A DNA stretch of 8,123 nt from JALVCQ01 sp964452325 (GCA_964452325.1 CAYVLB010000086.1:1-8123); one strand, 5' to 3'; counted from the stretch's first letter, positions 1 through 7,765 are shown. The notes: a model not told the origin generated them from the sequence alone. Numbers and translations are program-made.

Positions 1-2136
1 CAGGACGGGGTAGCCAATTCGTCGGGCAAGCTGAATGGCTTCGTCGGGGGTGGTGGCTACGCCATATCGTGGGTAAGGGATCTCCAATTGTTCGAGGAGG
101 GCGGAAAATCGTCCCCGATCTTCTGCCATGTCGAGGCTGTCGTAGGAAGTACCTGCAATGGGAAAACCTGCCTTATGAAGGTTGTGTGCCAATTTGAGGG
201 CGGTTTGCCCACCTGTCTGTACGATGACACCTGTAGGTTGTTCATATTCGAGGATTTCACGCACGTGTTCCCAAAAGACGGGTTCAAAATAGAGGCGATT
301 GGAAACATCGAAGTCGGTGGATACGGTCTCGGGGTTACAGTTGATCAGGATGGCTTCATGGCCGGCTTCCTGGATTGCTCGTACTGCATGAACGCAACAA
401 TAATCGAATTCAACGCCTTGCCCGATTCGGTTGGGGCCGGATCCCAAGACGACATAGCGGGCGGTGTTGCGGTGGGGTGGAGTGGGGAGTTCGCTGTCTG
501 TCTCGAATGTTGAGTAAAAGTAGGGTGTGGGAGAGGGGAACTCGGCAGCGCAAGTATCTACCATCTTGTATGTGCGGCGGATACCTGCTTGCTGGCGATG
601 GGCATATACTTCGTCTTCGGTGCATCGGAGGCGTTCGGCGATGTGGGCATCACTGAATCCTGCCCGTTTGAGTCGTTGGAGCAGGTCGTTGGGGAGGTTG
701 TCGATTGAATAGCGCATCAGCTGACGGTCGAGGTGGACGATTTCATCAATCTGACGTAGGAACCATCGATCGATTCCCGTAATGCGTTGAATCGTGCTGA
801 TGGGGACTTGGCGATCGATCGCCTCACGTATCATGAATACCCGTTCTTCGCGGGGTGGGTTGAGCTGTTGGAGTAATTCTTGGGGGTGTTTGAGTGGGGG
901 TAGGTGAGTTTTAAGTCCGGTGTAGCCTTTTTCGAGTGATTGGCAGGCTTTTTGGAGGGCTTCGGCGAAGCTGCGTCCAATGGACATTACTTCACCTACC
1001 GATTTCATTTGCATGCCTAAGGTTCGATTGGCCCCTTCGAATTTGTCGAAATTCCAGTAGGGCATTTTGACCACCACATAATCGAGGGTAGGCTCAAAAT
1101 AGGCAGAGGTTTGTTGGGTGACAGGATTTTTGAGTTCGGGCAAGGTGTATCCGATGGCCAGTTTGGCGGCAATTTTAGCGATGGGGTAGCCGGTTGCTTT
1201 GGAGGCCAATGCCGAGGAGCGCGAAACACGAGGGTTAATTTCGATGGCGATGATTTGTTCGTTGGTGGGGTTGAGGGCAAACTGAACATTGCACCCACCG
1301 GCGAAATGTCCCAAGCTGCGCATCATCCGGAATGCATAGTTGCGCATTTGTTGAAAGGCGACATCGGATAGGGTCATGGCAGGCGCCACAGTAATGGAGT
1401 CGCCAGTGTGGACGCCCATCGGGTCGAAGTTTTCGATGGTACAGATGATGGCGATGTTGTCATCGGCATCGCGAAGTAGTTCGAGCTCGAACTCTTTCCA
1501 TCCCAGCAGGCTTTTTTCAATCAGTACTTCGTGCACTGGCGAGAATTCGAGGGCGCGGGCGAGTGCTTGTTCCAATTCTTCCCGCCGATTCACGATAGCT
1601 GCTCCTGATCCTCCTAACGTATACGATGGGCGGAGCACAAGGGGATAGCCGATTTGTTCGGCAATTTCTTTTCCTTCCAAGAAGGATCTTGCAATGGCGG
1701 AAGGTGCTACTGGGATGGATATGTCATTCATCAACTTTCGGAAGGATTCCCGATTTTCGGTGTTTTCAATGGCGGCGAGGTCAACCCCGATCACGCGGAC
1801 GTTGTGTTGTTGCCACAAGCCGTTTTCTTCGGCTTGCTTGCATAGGTTGAGGGCGGTTTGCCCGCCCATGGTAGGTAGGACCGCATCAATCCGGTGTTTT
1901 CGGAGGATTTTTTTAAGCGAATCGAGGGTTAATGGCCATAGATAGATGTGGTCGGCATTGATGGGGTCGGTCATGATGGTAGCGGGATTTGAGTTGATCA
2001 GGATTACTTCAATCCCTTCCTCTCGTAGTGCACGGGCGGCTTGCGTGCCGGAATAGTCGAACTCGCAAGCTTGCCCGATAACAATCGGGCCACTTCCGAT
2101 GATTAATACTGACCGAATCGATGTGTCCGGTGCCAT
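1..2136 (-). CDS. carB: Carbamoyl-phosphate synthase large subunit, 3' end cut by window edge
   Basis: CarB makes carbamoyl phosphate from bicarbonate, ATP and ammonia delivered by the small subunit, feeding pyrimidine and arginine synthesis in the cytoplasm. The frame stays open for 712 codons from the ATG to position 1, and I read it along most of its length without finding a frameshift. The N-terminus has the CarB signature around IGQACEFDYSG (residues 20-30) and NSNPATIMTDP (48-58). The first ATP-grasp domain keeps R129, R169, E215, E299, N301 and R303, with the same numbering I recall for E. coli CarB. The oligomerisation region follows (about 400-550). The second synthetase half starts near LGSGPNRIGQGVEFDYCC (about 563-580), and the window ends just inside the second ATP-grasp domain. 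About 360 residues are missing relative to the 1073 of E. coli, including the allosteric domain. An in-frame stop lies 12 bp upstream of the ATG (2149-2151), which fixes the start. The gene lies 39 bp behind the cyclophilin gene. No carA is in the window. Confidence 0.97.
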   Translation of the reverse strand, partial: MAPDTSIRSVLIIGSGPIVIGQACEFDYSGTQAARALREEGIEVILINSNPATIMTDPINADHIYLWPLTLDSLKKILRKHRIDAVLPTMGGQTALNLCKQAEENGLWQQHNVRVIGVDLAAIENTENRESFRKLMNDISIPVAPSAIARSFLEGKEIAEQIGYPLVLRPSYTLGGSGAAIVNRREELEQALARALEFSPVHEVLIEKSLLGWKEFELELLRDADDNIAIICTIENFDPMGVHTGDSITVAPAMTLSDVAFQQMRNYAFRMMRSLGHFAGGCNVQFALNPTNEQIIAIEINPRVSRSSALASKATGYPIAKIAAKLAIGYTLPELKNPVTQQTSAYFEPTLDYVVVKMPYWNFDKFEGANRTLGMQMKSVGEVMSIGRSFAEALQKACQSLEKGYTGLKTHLPPLKHPQELLQQLNPPREERVFMIREAIDRQVPISTIQRITGIDRWFLRQIDEIVHLDRQLMRYSIDNLPNDLLQRLKRAGFSDAHIAERLRCTEDEVYAHRQQAGIRRTYKMVDTCAAEFPSPTPYFYSTFETDSELPTPPHRNTARYVVLGSGPNRIGQGVEFDYCCVHAVRAIQEAGHEAILINCNPETVSTDFDVSNRLYFEPVFWEHVREILEYEQPTGVIVQTGGQTALKLAHNLHKAGFPIAGTSYDSLDMAEDRGRFSALLEQLEIPYPRYGVATTPDEAIQLARRIGYPVL

Positions 2137-2175
2137 AGCAGATGGTGCCTACGTAGAAGTATGAGCAGGTGTGGG

Positions 2176-2835
2176 TTATTTTTTGATTTCCATCCACATG
2201 TGGATATCTTGGGTGGGGCGGTCGAACCGATCTCGGGGTTGAGCGGCAATTTTTTCTGCTACTTCAATCCCTTTTACGACTTCTCCGAAAACTGTATAGC
2301 TACCATCGAGGAATGGTGCGCCGCCAATGGTTTTATATAGGTTCCGTTGTTCGGGTGTAAATTTGATTTTCATGCGTTGTTCGATCTGATTGAGTTCGTC
2401 ATCCGAGAATTTGCGGCCCGTAACGATGTAGAATTGAGATCCTGATGAACGGCGTTGGGGGTTAACTTGGTCACCCATCCGGGCGGCGGCCAGGGCACCC
2501 CGTTTATGAAACAGGCCGGGCTTGATTTCGGCAGGAAGGGTATAGCCAGGTCCACCCGTGCCCAGCATTTGCCCGGGTTGGGCATTACGGGAGTTGGGAT
2601 CGCCTCCCTGGATCATGAATTGAGGTATGACCCGGTGAAAAAGCAAGCTGTCATAAAATCCTTGCTTGACCAGTTTTAGGAAATTATCCCGGTGGATCGG
2701 GGTTTGATTGTAGAGTTCTACGATGATATCTCCGAAGTTGGTGTGGATGATGACCTGTGGGTTCGATCGGTGAGATTGGGCGTGTGCATTGGGGTGCAGC
2801 AACATTACAAACAAGCCGATTAGTATGTAGCGCAT
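2176..2835 (-). CDS. Exported cyclophilin-type peptidyl-prolyl cis-trans isomerase
   Basis: This enzyme interconverts cis and trans proline peptide bonds during folding, here probably in the periplasm. The 219-residue product starts with a signal peptide: basic R2, a hydrophobic core over about residues 4-13, and a likely signal peptidase I site after AHA (17-19). There is no lipobox cysteine. The cyclophilin domain runs from about residue 28 to 217. The catalytic block FHRVIPQFMIQGGDP (66-80) supplies R68, F73, M74 and Q76. GSQFYI (132-137) and FLDGSYTVFGEV (175-186) complete the pocket. The usual active-site tryptophan (W121 of human CypA) is F175 here, as in many bacterial cyclophilins. 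Residues about 141-170 form a charged insert between the two last blocks that human CypA lacks. The start is the first ATG; the leader before it has no Shine-Dalgarno sequence. The gene follows kmo by 55 bp and precedes carB by 39 bp. Its substrate is unknown; ppiA or ppiB would be only a generic label. Confidence 0.93.
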   Translation of the reverse strand: MRYILIGLFVMLLHPNAHAQSHRSNPQVIIHTNFGDIIVELYNQTPIHRDNFLKLVKQGFYDSLLFHRVIPQFMIQGGDPNSRNAQPGQMLGTGGPGYTLPAEIKPGLFHKRGALAAARMGDQVNPQRRSSGSQFYIVTGRKFSDDELNQIEQRMKIKFTPEQRNLYKTIGGAPFLDGSYTVFGEVVKGIEVAEKIAAQPRDRFDRPTQDIHMWMEIKK

Positions 2836-2890
2836 TTTCGGTGTGGTTTTGGAACGGCGAAAATGGTGAAAATTTGGTAAGTGGGATAGT

Positions 2891-4306
2891 TCAGCGGATG
2901 CTTGGTTTGTCCAGAGGATTTGTGAGGTAGTTGGTGTGGGTGGGGGCGGTGCCTACTTTTTGTTGTATTTCGGCCCACAATTGGTGGAGGTTGACGTGAG
3001 CGATCTGATGATCGGAAAGTGACCGACAATAATCTAGGAGAAATGCATCCAGTCGATCGCCCAAGGCTTTAGCGAATGCATAGGGGAGGTCGGGTCGGAA
3101 AGTGACCAGCGAATATTTAGAGTTGTATTCTGGGATTTCTCTTTCCAGCCGTATCTCGAGTTGTCGTTTTCGGACGAAGACGGGGTTTGCCACATGGTCA
3201 CGCATTTCGTAGAAGTTGGCTTCGGCAAGGTCAGCGATGGCATCGGTGTCGGGCTTTCGGGAAGGTGGGTAGGTTTCCATTAAGCGGTCCCAGTTGTCGT
3301 CGAAATGGTTTAATAGCTGGTTGATGATCCGGCAATCTTCGAAGGAGCAAATCATTCCTTGTCCATAAAAAGGCACAATGGCATGGGCGGCGTCGCCAAT
3401 CAGAAGGAACTTGTGGTTGATTTGCCATGGATAGCATTTGAGGGTGGCTAGTGATCCGGTAGGGTTGTTGAAGAATCGTGTTTCGAGCTGGTCTAGTAGT
3501 GGGTATGCGTCGGGGAATTCTGTTTGGAAGAAGGATCGTACGTCTGCAGGTGTTTGAAGGTTGGCGAAACTTTTCTTGCCTTCAAATGCCAGAAATAGGG
3601 TGACTGTAAAGCTACCGTCTTTATTGGGCAGGGCAATCATCATGAATTGGTGTCGTGGCCATATATGAAGGGCATGTTTTTCGATTTGAAAGTTACCTGT
3701 TTTATCGGGAGGTATGTAGAGCTCTTTGTAGCCATGGGTGAGATACTGCTGGCTGAAGGAGAATCGGTAAGGGGCACTTCGTTGTAGGAAGGCGGCTCGA
3801 ATAGCAGAGGGAGCACCATCTGCGCCAATGATGATATCTGCGGAGCGTTCGTAGATGTTTTTTGATGTTTCGTCGCGGAGGATAATTGTTCCATGACGAA
3901 GGTCCGCATCGAGGCATCGTTGCTTAAATTGTATCCATGCCCCGGCTTCTTCTGCAGCACTCATCAGCAAGGCGTTGAGCTCTCCCCGCATGACCGAGTT
4001 GATGTGTTGTTGTTTTCGTCCGCTATAGGGAAGTAGATAGGTGTTGCCGTGTTTGTCGTGGATGAGCCGTCCTTTCATGGGGATGGCGTTTTGTAGGACT
4101 CGATCGGCCATCCCTACTTGTTGGAGTGCTTCAATGCCACGGTCGGAGAAAGCCAGGTTGATGGAACGACCGGCGGGGATATCTTCTTTGCGGAGATCGG
4201 GGCGGCGTTCATACACTTCTACTTCGTAGCCTCGCCGGGCCAACATAAGTGCCATTAAAGATCCGGAAAGACCAGCCCCTATGATGATGATTTTCTTTTT
4301 CGGCAT
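2891..4306 (-). CDS. kmo: Kynurenine 3-monooxygenase
   Basis: An FAD- and NADPH-dependent aromatic hydroxylase that converts L-kynurenine to 3-hydroxykynurenine in the cytoplasm. The 471-residue length fits the family (human 486, Pseudomonas about 460). The N-terminal FAD fold has GAGLSG (10-15) with acidic E33 at the end of the second strand. The DG motif is GADGAPSAIR (161-170), and the GD motif with its KMO-type continuation is IGDAAHAIVPFYGQGM (303-318). R80, Y94, N364 and Y398 appear to match the kynurenine-binding residues R84, Y98, N369 and Y404 of the Pseudomonas enzyme, judged by spacing and context from memory. IPMKGR and NFYEMRD are typical of KMO rather than general phenol hydroxylases. 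The C-terminal tail is polar, so the membrane anchor of the mitochondrial enzyme is absent and the protein should be soluble. The ATG lies 12 bp after the kynU stop, which indicates co-transcription and probably translational coupling with kynU. Confidence 0.96.
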   Translation of the reverse strand: MPKKKIIIIGAGLSGSLMALMLARRGYEVEVYERRPDLRKEDIPAGRSINLAFSDRGIEALQQVGMADRVLQNAIPMKGRLIHDKHGNTYLLPYSGRKQQHINSVMRGELNALLMSAAEEAGAWIQFKQRCLDADLRHGTIILRDETSKNIYERSADIIIGADGAPSAIRAAFLQRSAPYRFSFSQQYLTHGYKELYIPPDKTGNFQIEKHALHIWPRHQFMMIALPNKDGSFTVTLFLAFEGKKSFANLQTPADVRSFFQTEFPDAYPLLDQLETRFFNNPTGSLATLKCYPWQINHKFLLIGDAAHAIVPFYGQGMICSFEDCRIINQLLNHFDDNWDRLMETYPPSRKPDTDAIADLAEANFYEMRDHVANPVFVRKRQLEIRLEREIPEYNSKYSLVTFRPDLPYAFAKALGDRLDAFLLDYCRSLSDHQIAHVNLHQLWAEIQQKVGTAPTHTNYLTNPLDKPSIR

Positions 4307-4318
4307 GGTTGCTTGGAT

Positions 4319-5584
4319 TTAAGCATGCTCTTTGAGTGCTTGCTGGAGTCGAGTCATAAAGTGATAAATATCCTCAAAGGAGTTGTAGAGGGGTACGGGA
4401 GCTGCCCGAATTACATCAGGTTCACGCCAGTCGACGTATACATCAGCACTGGTAAGGGCTTCATAGACGGATCGTCCCACATTTTCAATGCGGATGGATA
4501 GTTGGCAGCCATGTTGTGCGTCTTCTTCGGGTGTAATGATCTGAATACGGGGATCGTTTAGCGCATCGAGTGCTGCCTTGAAGTACTGCCACATTTGCAG
4601 TGATTTGGTTCGGAGGGCATGCATTCCAGCTTGATCGAAGATTGCCAATGAGGGACGGAGGGCTGCCATCAGTAGGATGGGGACATTACTTAGCTGCCAT
4701 GCTTCGACGGTGGGAAGTGGGGTGAATTGGTCAGGCATGGCAAAGCGGGTGGCTTTATCGTGTCCCCACCATCCTTCAAATCGGGGGATGGAGGGCTTGC
4801 CCAAATGACGCTTGTGTACAAAGGCGCCAGCAACTCCCCCAGGTCCGCCGTTTAGGTATTTGTAGGAGCACCATGCTGCAAAGTCGACTCCCCAGTCGTG
4901 CAATCGAAGGGGCACGTTACCGATGGCATGGGCTAGGTCGAACCCAACGGTGATCCCTGCTTGATGGGCATGCCGAGTAATTTCGGCCATGTCGAGTAGT
5001 TGGCCAGTATAGTAGTTTACACCGCCCATCAGTAGGAGTGCGATCTCGTCTCCATGTTGGGTTAGGATATCGTAAAGTGCGGCATGATCAAGGGTCCCAT
5101 GAGGGCCCTCTGGAGCGATAATAAGGTGTTCGGCGGGGTTGAATCCGTGATATCGAATTTGACTTTCAACGGCATATCGATCGGAAGGAAATGCATTGGG
5201 TTCAATGATGATTTTGCAACGTTTGGCGGTAGGTTGATAGAAAGATACCATCAGCAAGTGGAGGTTTACCGTGAGGGAATTCATGGCAGTAACCTCTTCG
5301 GGCATTGCCCCTACTAGTCTGGCCAGTGGGGGGATAAGTGTTTCGTGGTAGTCTACCCATGGAGTGTGGGCCCGGAAGTGGCCATCTACTCCATAGCATG
5401 CCCAATCTTCAATTTCTTGTAGGACTGCTTCTTGGACCTTGCGGGGTTGGAGGCCTAATGAGTTGCCGGTGAAGTAGACGACGGGACGGCCCGTCTGCGA
5501 TTTGGGAAACAGAAAATCTTCCCGATAAGAATGTAAGGGATCTTGTGTATCGAAGCGTTGGGCGTCTTCGATCGAAAGCGTCAT
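4319..5584 (-). CDS. kynU: Kynureninase
   Basis: A PLP-dependent fold-type I hydrolase that cleaves 3-hydroxykynurenine to 3-hydroxyanthranilate and alanine (or kynurenine to anthranilate). The 421 residues match bacterial kynureninases (about 416). Markers in order are FTGNSLG (38-44), NSLTVNLH (102-109; phosphate-binding region), AFPSD (131-135), FDLAHAIGN (215-223) with D216 and H219 near the cofactor ring, and CSYKYLNGGPGG (239-250). K242 is the Schiff-base lysine and Y241 is a phosphate contact. GWWGH (271-275) is the substrate-site aromatic block. All of these agree with the family. Because the next gene makes 3-hydroxykynurenine and the preceding one acts two steps later, the physiological substrate is probably 3-hydroxykynurenine. 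The ATG is 12 bp after the ACMSD stop and the gene ends 12 bp before kmo, so it sits in the middle of a tight three-gene block. No Shine-Dalgarno sequence is seen. Confidence 0.97.
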   Translation of the reverse strand: MTLSIEDAQRFDTQDPLHSYREDFLFPKSQTGRPVVYFTGNSLGLQPRKVQEAVLQEIEDWACYGVDGHFRAHTPWVDYHETLIPPLARLVGAMPEEVTAMNSLTVNLHLLMVSFYQPTAKRCKIIIEPNAFPSDRYAVESQIRYHGFNPAEHLIIAPEGPHGTLDHAALYDILTQHGDEIALLLMGGVNYYTGQLLDMAEITRHAHQAGITVGFDLAHAIGNVPLRLHDWGVDFAAWCSYKYLNGGPGGVAGAFVHKRHLGKPSIPRFEGWWGHDKATRFAMPDQFTPLPTVEAWQLSNVPILLMAALRPSLAIFDQAGMHALRTKSLQMWQYFKAALDALNDPRIQIITPEEDAQHGCQLSIRIENVGRSVYEALTSADVYVDWREPDVIRAAPVPLYNSFEDIYHFMTRLQQALKEHA

Positions 5585-5596
5585 TTTTGGGAGTGT

Positions 5597-6628
5597 TTAG
5601 GTGGGTAAATCATACTCAGCGGGGTTTCGGTCAAGCCATGCGAAAGCGCTCCGATAGAGCATCCATCGGCGATCATCATCGGTCAGCTCTTTCGTGGCTT
5701 CGATAAGTTGACCGGGAACCTGTTCCCCCAACACAAAGGGGTAATCGGTGCCCAAAGCAATTTTATCTACTCCTACTAATTGTTTCAGTTGAAGCAGCAT
5801 GGCGGGGTCGTGCACCAATGAGTCGACGTAAAATCGTCCCAGGTAGTGATCGGGTGGGATCGGGTTGTCTACTGCGCAGAGGTCTGGACGGACATTAAAT
5901 CCGTGGCGAATGCGTCCCCATATGCCGGGGAAGGCTCCCCCTCCGTGGGCAAATGCGACGCGGAGGCGCGGATGTCGTTCGAAGACGCCACTGAAAATCA
6001 TGGTGGAAATGGCCAGGGCAGTTTCGGTAGGCATACCGACCAGCCATTGGAGCCAGTATTTGTCCATTCGGTCGGGACATAACATGTCCCAGGGGTGGAC
6101 GAACACTGCTGCATTCCATTGTTCGGCGGCTTCCCAGAAAGGTTCAAAATAAGGATCTCCTAAATTATGGCCGTTGACGTGCGTGCCAATTTCCACACCC
6201 GCCATTTTCAGTTCATTCATACATCGTTCAAGTTCTTGGATGGCCAGATCGATGTTTTGCATGGGTAAACTTCCGAGCCCAATGAATCGGGTGGGGTATT
6301 GGTTGACCACTTCTGCGATATGATCATTGATAAATTGGTTGACCTCTAGGGCATGTTGGGGACGGGCCCAATAGGAGAACATTACAGGCACCGTGGAGAG
6401 AACCTGTACTTGAACTCCATGCTGATCGCACTCTTCAATACGAATGCCCGCATCCCAACAGTTGGCTTCAATCCGTCGGAATATTTTGCCATTTTTGATC
6501 ATGTTGGCTTGGCAGCATCCGTGGGGCTGCAGTGAGATGAATCCTTCATACCCGAATTTTCTGGAAAAATCAGGGATTTGAGGAGGAAGTATGTGGGTGT
6601 GAATATCGACACGCGGCAATAGGGTCAT
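5597..6628 (-). CDS. nbaD: 2-Amino-3-carboxymuconate-6-semialdehyde decarboxylase (ACMSD)
   Basis: A zinc amidohydrolase-superfamily decarboxylase that turns ACMS, the ring-cleavage product of 3-hydroxyanthranilate, into 2-aminomuconate semialdehyde. It thereby competes with spontaneous closure to quinolinate. Similarity to human ACMSD (336 aa), compared from memory, is very high throughout, for example STVPVMFSYW, IGTHVN, HPWDM, AHGGGAFP and GTDYPF. Numbering from the ATG used here (343 aa), the metal and catalytic residues are H10 and H12 (DIHTH), R51, H178 (HPWD), W180, H228 (AHGGGA) and D295 (GTDYP), all at a constant offset from the human positions. I chose the ATG at 6628 because it leaves only four extra residues before the conserved start. 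An in-frame TTG at 6667 would add 13 residues (MHALSLTAPKNNA) with no family counterpart. A, T and C dominate just upstream and there is no Shine-Dalgarno. The gene is 48 bp after the lipoprotein gene and 12 bp before kynU. nbaD is the name used in Pseudomonas nitrobenzoate degradation. Confidence 0.95.
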   Translation of the reverse strand: MTLLPRVDIHTHILPPQIPDFSRKFGYEGFISLQPHGCCQANMIKNGKIFRRIEANCWDAGIRIEECDQHGVQVQVLSTVPVMFSYWARPQHALEVNQFINDHIAEVVNQYPTRFIGLGSLPMQNIDLAIQELERCMNELKMAGVEIGTHVNGHNLGDPYFEPFWEAAEQWNAAVFVHPWDMLCPDRMDKYWLQWLVGMPTETALAISTMIFSGVFERHPRLRVAFAHGGGAFPGIWGRIRHGFNVRPDLCAVDNPIPPDHYLGRFYVDSLVHDPAMLLQLKQLVGVDKIALGTDYPFVLGEQVPGQLIEATKELTDDDRRWMLYRSAFAWLDRNPAEYDLPT

Positions 6629-6676
6629 GGCGTTGTTTTTAGGGGCGGTTAAAGATAATGCATGCAAGGGAGATGT

Positions 6677-7699
6677 TTATTCTGCGAATTGGGCACATGC
6701 ATTGGTTACTAGCGAGGGTGGTTGGGCGACTTGCGGAGGGAGTTTTAGTACTCGAAAGCGATCTGCGGGAATTCCAGTTAGGAATACGTAGGTTTGATCT
6801 CCCCATATATTTTGGTAAGGATTCTTATTGACGGAAATGGGGTTGATGGCATAGAGCTGGATCCCACCACCGTCATCAGCACAATACATTCCATATTCTT
6901 GAAGGGCTCGGGCAATGATTTTTTCGTATTCTGACAGTCCCAAGCTGTCGAGGTTGAGGGTTGGATCCAGTTGGATTCGGGCACCTTCGGGGATAGCCCA
7001 GGGATCGTTGGAGGTGCCGTCACTTTCAGTGGCTGGGGGGACAGGGCCTCCTGCCTTGGTGTGATCATAGCTAAATATAAGGGCATGTGGAATATATCCA
7101 TTGGCAAGTTCTTGGGGCCATATCACCCCTTGTAGGAGTTCAAAACCAGATCCTCGAGCAGAAAATCCTCCTGGGAAAATGCCATTACTTTGGATGGGAA
7201 TAGCGTTGCCCCAAGAAGCTTTCCATTCTCCATTTCGATACTTAGCTTGCCAGAAGTCATAGATACATCCGTCCTCTCGACTTATGATGACCATATGTCC
7301 GTCATCTTCAGGATCGGGTTCTGCGAATTCCGGAATAGGAACGTTTTTAAGATAGCGTTTAGGGGCCCAGGATGCTGTGAGTTTAACATCATACCGAGGA
7401 GTTTGGGAAGAAGCGTAATAGACCGGAACGGTCCATTTTTTTACTGCTATAAGAAAAGATTGTTGGGCTTGTTCTATTAGGCTTTGTACCATGGTCGAAG
7501 AGTTAGGATCGATTGCTGCGGTATCTGGGATTTTCTCCCAGAAAGGGGATTGTTCTCTAAAAGCCTGGAAATATTCGAGCGTTTCGGGTTTGTTAGGTGT
7601 TGGATCGGATTCTTTATCACATTTCCACAACAAGGCTAAGAGTGTAAATGCGATAAGATATTTACTTGTTTTTTTAATGACGAGATGACTCCATGACAT
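6677..7699 (-). CDS. Putative exported lipoprotein of unknown function
   Basis: No named domain is recognised in the 340 residues. The N-terminus has basic residues K9, K10 and K13, a hydrophobic core (about 14-25), then C27 followed by the charged DKESDP. This resembles Bacteroidota lipoproteins and their surface-export signal, but the lipobox is irregular (LLWKC, lysine at -1), so an uncleaved anchor is possible. After a proline-rich linker and a helical stretch (about 40-88) comes a region that looks beta-rich, with conserved-looking blocks: DDGHMVII (132-139), CIYDFW (145-150), GGPVPPATESDG (217-228), IPEGARIQLDP (236-246) and IARALQEYGMY (262-272). From memory this block order recurs in uncharacterised secreted proteins of Actinobacteria and other bacteria; I cannot name a family. 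There is a C-terminal pair of hydrophobic, proline-rich segments and a late cysteine (C335). Being first in the cluster, it could act at the cell surface on a substrate feeding the pathway, but that is inference. The ATG is preceded by an A-rich leader. Confidence 0.85.
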   Translation of the reverse strand: MSWSHLVIKKTSKYLIAFTLLALLWKCDKESDPTPNKPETLEYFQAFREQSPFWEKIPDTAAIDPNSSTMVQSLIEQAQQSFLIAVKKWTVPVYYASSQTPRYDVKLTASWAPKRYLKNVPIPEFAEPDPEDDGHMVIISREDGCIYDFWQAKYRNGEWKASWGNAIPIQSNGIFPGGFSARGSGFELLQGVIWPQELANGYIPHALIFSYDHTKAGGPVPPATESDGTSNDPWAIPEGARIQLDPTLNLDSLGLSEYEKIIARALQEYGMYCADDGGGIQLYAINPISVNKNPYQNIWGDQTYVFLTGIPADRFRVLKLPPQVAQPPSLVTNACAQFAE

Positions 7700-7724
7700 T
7701 TTTCTATGATATTGAGAATGCTGC

Positions 7725-7736
7725 TTACAAATGTAA
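7725..7736. promoter_or_regulatory. 12-bp palindrome TTACAAATGTAA overlapping the candidate promoter, possible operator
   Basis: TTACA and TGTAA form a perfect inverted repeat around a 2-bp centre, directly covering the candidate -7 element. A regulator bound here would block the minus-strand promoter and lies in the region shared with the divergent gene. The size is short for an operator and chance cannot be excluded in AT-rich intergenic sequence; no regulator gene is identified in the window. Confidence 0.3.
7728..7735 (-). promoter_or_regulatory. Candidate Bacteroidota-type -7 promoter element for the minus-strand cluster
   Basis: Read on the minus strand the bases are TACATTTG, an exact fit to the Bacteroidota -7 consensus TAnnTTTG. 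It lies 28 bp upstream of the lipoprotein ATG and would give a leader of roughly 20 nt. No TTG or TTTG -33 element is found at the usual spacing upstream, so the promoter may be weak or activator-dependent, or the match may be chance. No other good candidate was seen between 7700 and 7760. Confidence 0.35.
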
Positions 7737-7765
7737 GGTTATTGGAGTTATTGGGGGTAAGGTAA
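7733..7765. repeat. Short direct repeat GTAAGGTWA, two copies 24 bp apart
   Basis: Plus-strand copies are gtaaggtta at 7733-7741 and gtaaggtaa at 7757-7765, eight of nine bases identical. The first copy overlaps the right half of the palindrome at 7725-7736, and the second sits about where a -33 element for the minus-strand promoter would be expected. The pair could be a regulator-binding repeat, but at nine bases it is only suggestive. Confidence 0.3.

Noticed and set aside
88..513. 141-codon open frame on the plus strand
   Set aside because: It lies opposite carB, whose protein is clearly conserved along the whole stretch; the plus-strand translation has no recognisable features.
410..625. 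Minus-strand frame that might suggest a frameshift in carB
   Set aside because: The carB frame itself reads continuously through this region with the expected conserved residues, so this is only an overlapping shadow frame.
2149..2156. Palindrome CTACGTAG between the cyclophilin gene and carB
   Set aside because: Eight bases only, no T-run and no second arm; it does not form a terminator and is expected by chance at this length.
2836..2890. Possible terminator between kmo and the cyclophilin gene
   Set aside because: No stable inverted repeat followed by a T-run could be found on the minus strand.
6629..6667. TTG start giving ACMSD 13 extra residues
   Set aside because: The added residues have no counterpart in the family, and the ATG at 6628 fits the normal N-terminus of ACMSD.
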